From the NCBI GenBank assembly GCA_045600845.1, contig JAZRYR010000017.1, positions 62,001 to 126,000 on the forward strand: DNA of 64,000 nt, given 5' to 3'. The position numbers were made by a program, and so were the translations under genes. Below, piece by piece: positions 61,774 to 64,000 of the stretch. The notes under the pieces are model-generated. The model was not told where the DNA came from, made no database searches, and saw only the letters and a list, made by a program, of their open reading frames with translations. Position 1 is the first letter of the stretch, and every line of letters starts with the position of its first letter. The stretch comes from RGIG5612 sp045600845 (lineage in GTDB: Bacteria > Bacillota > Clostridia > Lachnospirales > Lachnospiraceae).

Positions 61774-63026
61774 AAATATTCTTTTAATATTCTGCAGAAG
61801 TTTTCGATAATATAGTCTACATCTTCGTCGCTTAAGCAGGTGTGCAGCGGCAAAGTGATTTCGTTCTGATAACGGTTATAGGCATTCGGATAATTTTTAA
61901 TATCAAAGCCCAACTTTTTATAACCGGTCATCATCGGCAATGGTTTGTAGTGCACATTGCAGGCGATTCCGGCATCTGCCATTCGCCCGATGATTTCATT
62001 TCGCACCGGATTTCCGCTCTGCTCAAAATTTTCCATGGCCTTTATCGGAACCCGGACAATGTACAGATGCCCTGAAGACTCCCTTCCGTCTGCGTAATGA
62101 GGCAGGGATTCTATGCCCAGAGGACGGAACGCCGCATCATATTTTTCCACGATTTCTTTTCTTCGTTTTAACATGGACGGATAACGTTCTAACTGCGCCA
62201 GACCAAAAGCTGCCATCAGATCCGTCATGTTGCATTTATACCAAAGCCCCTCTACATCATATTCCCAGCCGCCGACTTTGGACTTCGCCAGCGCATCCTT
62301 GCTCTGTCCATGAAGGGAATAGAGCTGGATCTGATGGTAGATTTCTTCGTCATCGATTCCCTCCGGTGCGCGCCAGGAAAGGCAGCCGCCTTCTGCTGTC
62401 GTCAGGTTCTTAACAGCATGGAAACTAAAAGCAGAAAAGTCGCAGCAGCTTCCGACATCATGCCCCTTCCAGGATGCTCCCAGTGCATGAGCTGCGTCTT
62501 CTACGATGGCAACTCTGCCAAGAGCCTTCTGCATTTTCTGTCCCAGTTCGCTGGCCTCTTCATTCACCCGGAACAGGCTTCTTTTGCTCTCTGCAATATC
62601 GAAAAGTTTTTTATAATCACATGGAACACCACCGATGGCAATCGGAATAATGGCTTTCGTGTTTTCGTTAATAGCCTCCGCTACCGCATCATAATCCAGA
62701 TCAAAACTGTCTTTGCAGCAATCGACCAAAACAACCTTCGCTCCTACATGGGCGATTACGGATGCACTGGCAGTATAAGTGTAAGCGGAAGTAATGACCT
62801 CATCGCCTTCGCCGATTCCCAGAAGACGGAGCGCCATTTCCGCACAGGCAGTCTGGCTGTTCAGGCATACCACCTTGTTACAACCGAGAAATTCCGCCAG
62901 CTTCTGTTCAAAAAGTTTGGTCTTCGGTCCGGTGGTGATCCAGCCGGATTTTAATACTTCGGATACATATGCAATTTCATTTCCCCGTATGTCTGGTGGA
63001 GAAAATGAGATATTTCTTTTTTCCAT
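61770..63026 (-). CDS. DegT/DnrJ/EryC1 sugar aminotransferase
   Basis: A 418-residue PLP enzyme that aminates a keto-sugar nucleotide. VCLNSQTACAEMALRLLGIG (phosphate-binding), AIVEDAAHALGASWKGHDVGS (catalytic-region Asp and His), and FSFHAVKNLTTAEGGCL with the PLP Lys are typical; ERRxEI-like KRRKEIVEKYDAAF follows. SD AAGGAG lies before the ATG at 63026; the longer frame to 63116 has no family sequence. With the CapD-like dehydratase just upstream, it would make a UDP-4-amino-4,6-dideoxy-type sugar for the linked phosphotransferase. Confidence 0.93.
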   Translation of the reverse strand: MEKRNISFSPPDIRGNEIAYVSEVLKSGWITTGPKTKLFEQKLAEFLGCNKVVCLNSQTACAEMALRLLGIGEGDEVITSAYTYTASASVIAHVGAKVVLVDCCKDSFDLDYDAVAEAINENTKAIIPIAIGGVPCDYKKLFDIAESKRSLFRVNEEASELGQKMQKALGRVAIVEDAAHALGASWKGHDVGSCCDFSAFSFHAVKNLTTAEGGCLSWRAPEGIDDEEIYHQIQLYSLHGQSKDALAKSKVGGWEYDVEGLWYKCNMTDLMAAFGLAQLERYPSMLKRRKEIVEKYDAAFRPLGIESLPHYADGRESSGHLYIVRVPIKAMENFEQSGNPVRNEIIGRMADAGIACNVHYKPLPMMTGYKKLGFDIKNYPNAYNRYQNEITLPLHTCLSDEDVDYIIENFCRILKEYL

Positions 63027-63039
63027 AGTTCTCCTTGAA

Positions 63040-64000
63040 TTATTGTACTGTAGTACTTTCTGCAGCTTCGCTACTTTCCGGAAGCTCTTCCTTTGGTTCT
63101 TCCGGAACCTGCTCATTAATTTTTTCCGGCTCTACATAGGTCAATACCACCTGATGGAGAACCTCTCTCGCTTCTTCGTCATTTCTGGAATCCACTGCTT
63201 TTTTCAGCAGTTCCAGCTTCTCTTCCAGTTCTGCTTCAGTCAATGGGTCGTCTTTCTCAACAAAAATCTTATTGTTATCCGTCTTTGTCAGGGTATCGCT
63301 CTTCATCAAAAGCTCTTCATACAGCTTCTCTCCCGGACGTAATCCGGTTTCTACAATGTCAATATCTTTATATGGCTCAAAGCCACTTAACGTGATCATA
63401 TTCTCCGCCAGATCCCAGATTTTTACGGCATGTCCCATGTCCAGAACGCTGAGCTCGCCACTCTTTGCATTTGCGCCGGCCTGAAGAACTAACTGGCTGG
63501 CTTCCGGAATTGTCATGAAATAGCGCACGATTCGCTTATCTGTTACGGTTACCGGGCCGCCATTGGCAATCTGTTTTTTAAACAGCGGAATTACGCTTCC
63601 GGCACTTCCTAAGACGTTACCAAAACGGGTACAGTTGAAATTGGTCTCTTTGTTAATCTTCGCATGGCCTAAAACAATCATTTCGCACATGCGCTTGGTA
63701 GCTCCCATAACATTGGTCGGGTTTACGGCTTTGTCAGTAGATACCATGATGAATTTCTTTGCATGATATTTTTCCGCCATGCGTACGGAACATAACGTGC
63801 CAAATATATTATTCTTTATGGCTTCACAAACATTATTTTCCATCAGTGGCACATGTTTATGTGCGGCGGCGTGAATAACAACATCCGGCTGGTATTTTCG
63901 GAATACCTGCTCCATGCCTTCTTCATCCTCTACTGAAGTAATTTCTACCTTCAGATTCAAATTTCCGTCATAAGCAATGCGGAGCTCCTGCTGAATGTCG
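63040..64000 (-). CDS. CapD/FlaA1-like UDP-sugar 4,6-dehydratase (5' end beyond window)
   Basis: The C-terminal 320 residues of a nucleotide-sugar epimerase/dehydratase, open past the right edge. PDVVIHAAAHKHVPLMENN and MVSTDKAVNPTNVMGATKRMCEM are the CapD/FlaA1 signatures, the latter carrying the S-T-D-K and M-x-x-x-K residues that replace the usual Tyr triad. GLRPGEKLYEELL follows. Full-length members usually carry an N-terminal membrane/CoA-binding domain, which would be outside this window. The tail is Glu/Pro-rich (EEPKEELPESSEAAES). It ends 13 nt before the aminotransferase start. Confidence 0.93.
   Translation of the reverse strand, partial: DIQQELRIAYDGNLNLKVEITSVEDEEGMEQVFRKYQPDVVIHAAAHKHVPLMENNVCEAIKNNIFGTLCSVRMAEKYHAKKFIMVSTDKAVNPTNVMGATKRMCEMIVLGHAKINKETNFNCTRFGNVLGSAGSVIPLFKKQIANGGPVTVTDKRIVRYFMTIPEASQLVLQAGANAKSGELSVLDMGHAVKIWDLAENMITLSGFEPYKDIDIVETGLRPGEKLYEELLMKSDTLTKTDNNKIFVEKDDPLTEAELEEKLELLKKAVDSRNDEEAREVLHQVVLTYVEPEKINEQVPEEPKEELPESSEAAESTTVQ

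Overview
The window looks like a chromosomal segment of a strictly anaerobic Clostridia bacterium (Bacillota), plausibly a gut member of the Eubacteriales / Family XIII type. The support is Gram-positive promoters and Shine-Dalgarno (SD) sites, an indolepyruvate:ferredoxin oxidoreductase operon, a URO-D/MoaF pair, C_GCAxxG_C_C proteins, an NPxTG sortase-anchored surface protein, and no cytochromes or respiratory genes. I cannot name the species from sequence alone.

Layout. 1-5.6 kb: the start of rpsF (minus), then a homocysteine methyltransferase, a methionine ABC importer (metQ-metN-metI) and linked pyridoxal kinase and GNAT genes. The MetQ is circularly permuted. 5.6-15.5 kb: mostly minus-strand metabolic and envelope genes (reversed-domain GH3 beta-glucosidase, AsnA, MATE exporter, a secreted lipase-like membrane protein), plus a flavin-reductase-like gene with a broken 5' end. 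15.5-20.8 kb: a URO-D methyltransferase-like gene and a MoaF-like gene, then a repeat-rich stretch in which two 179-bp hairpin-bearing direct repeats flank a PD-(D/E)XK-like gene, then NERD and Nudix proteins. 20.8-24.7 kb: the ior operon (iorA-iorB, a small ubiquitin-like protein, an FrhB-like Fe-S protein). 25.2-30.4 kb: an accessory patch with two double-glycine leader peptides, three generations of one C_GCAxxG_C_C gene (intact, nonsense-mutated, internally deleted), an AAA/DUF4143 ATPase and a complete IS1182-like element.

30.4-42 kb is a markedly AT-rich minus-strand island that reads as a defence or biological-conflict locus. One transcript encodes a PLD-nuclease/SF2 helicase/DUF3427 protein followed by a Nudix-SIR2 fusion. 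A second, separated by a terminator, encodes a 1561-residue protein with a GHKL ATPase-like region and two phosphoribosyltransferase-like domains, translationally coupled to a GAF-like/calcineurin phosphoesterase. I do not recognise either as a named system. Next comes an AlbA_2 (Schlafen-like) regulator flanked by iterated AACRC half-sites, with an acidic small protein on either side and a frameshifted membrane peptide. At 45.2 kb a double-glycine leader is fused directly to an acyl carrier protein domain, one of the most unusual genes here.

45.5-57.6 kb holds lipid/envelope functions (PAP2 phosphatase, HxxxD acyltransferase, NPDTG surface protein), a PfkB kinase with a low-complexity insertion, a second MoaF-like gene, a MATE exporter, an amino-acid permease and an HTH-LicC-like nucleotidyltransferase. 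57.8-64 kb is a tightly overlapping minus-strand exopolysaccharide/glycan operon (CapD-like dehydratase, DegT aminotransferase, sugar-phosphate transferase, two GT2 glycosyltransferases, SGNH-like protein) that continues past the right edge. No tRNA, rRNA or CRISPR array was seen.
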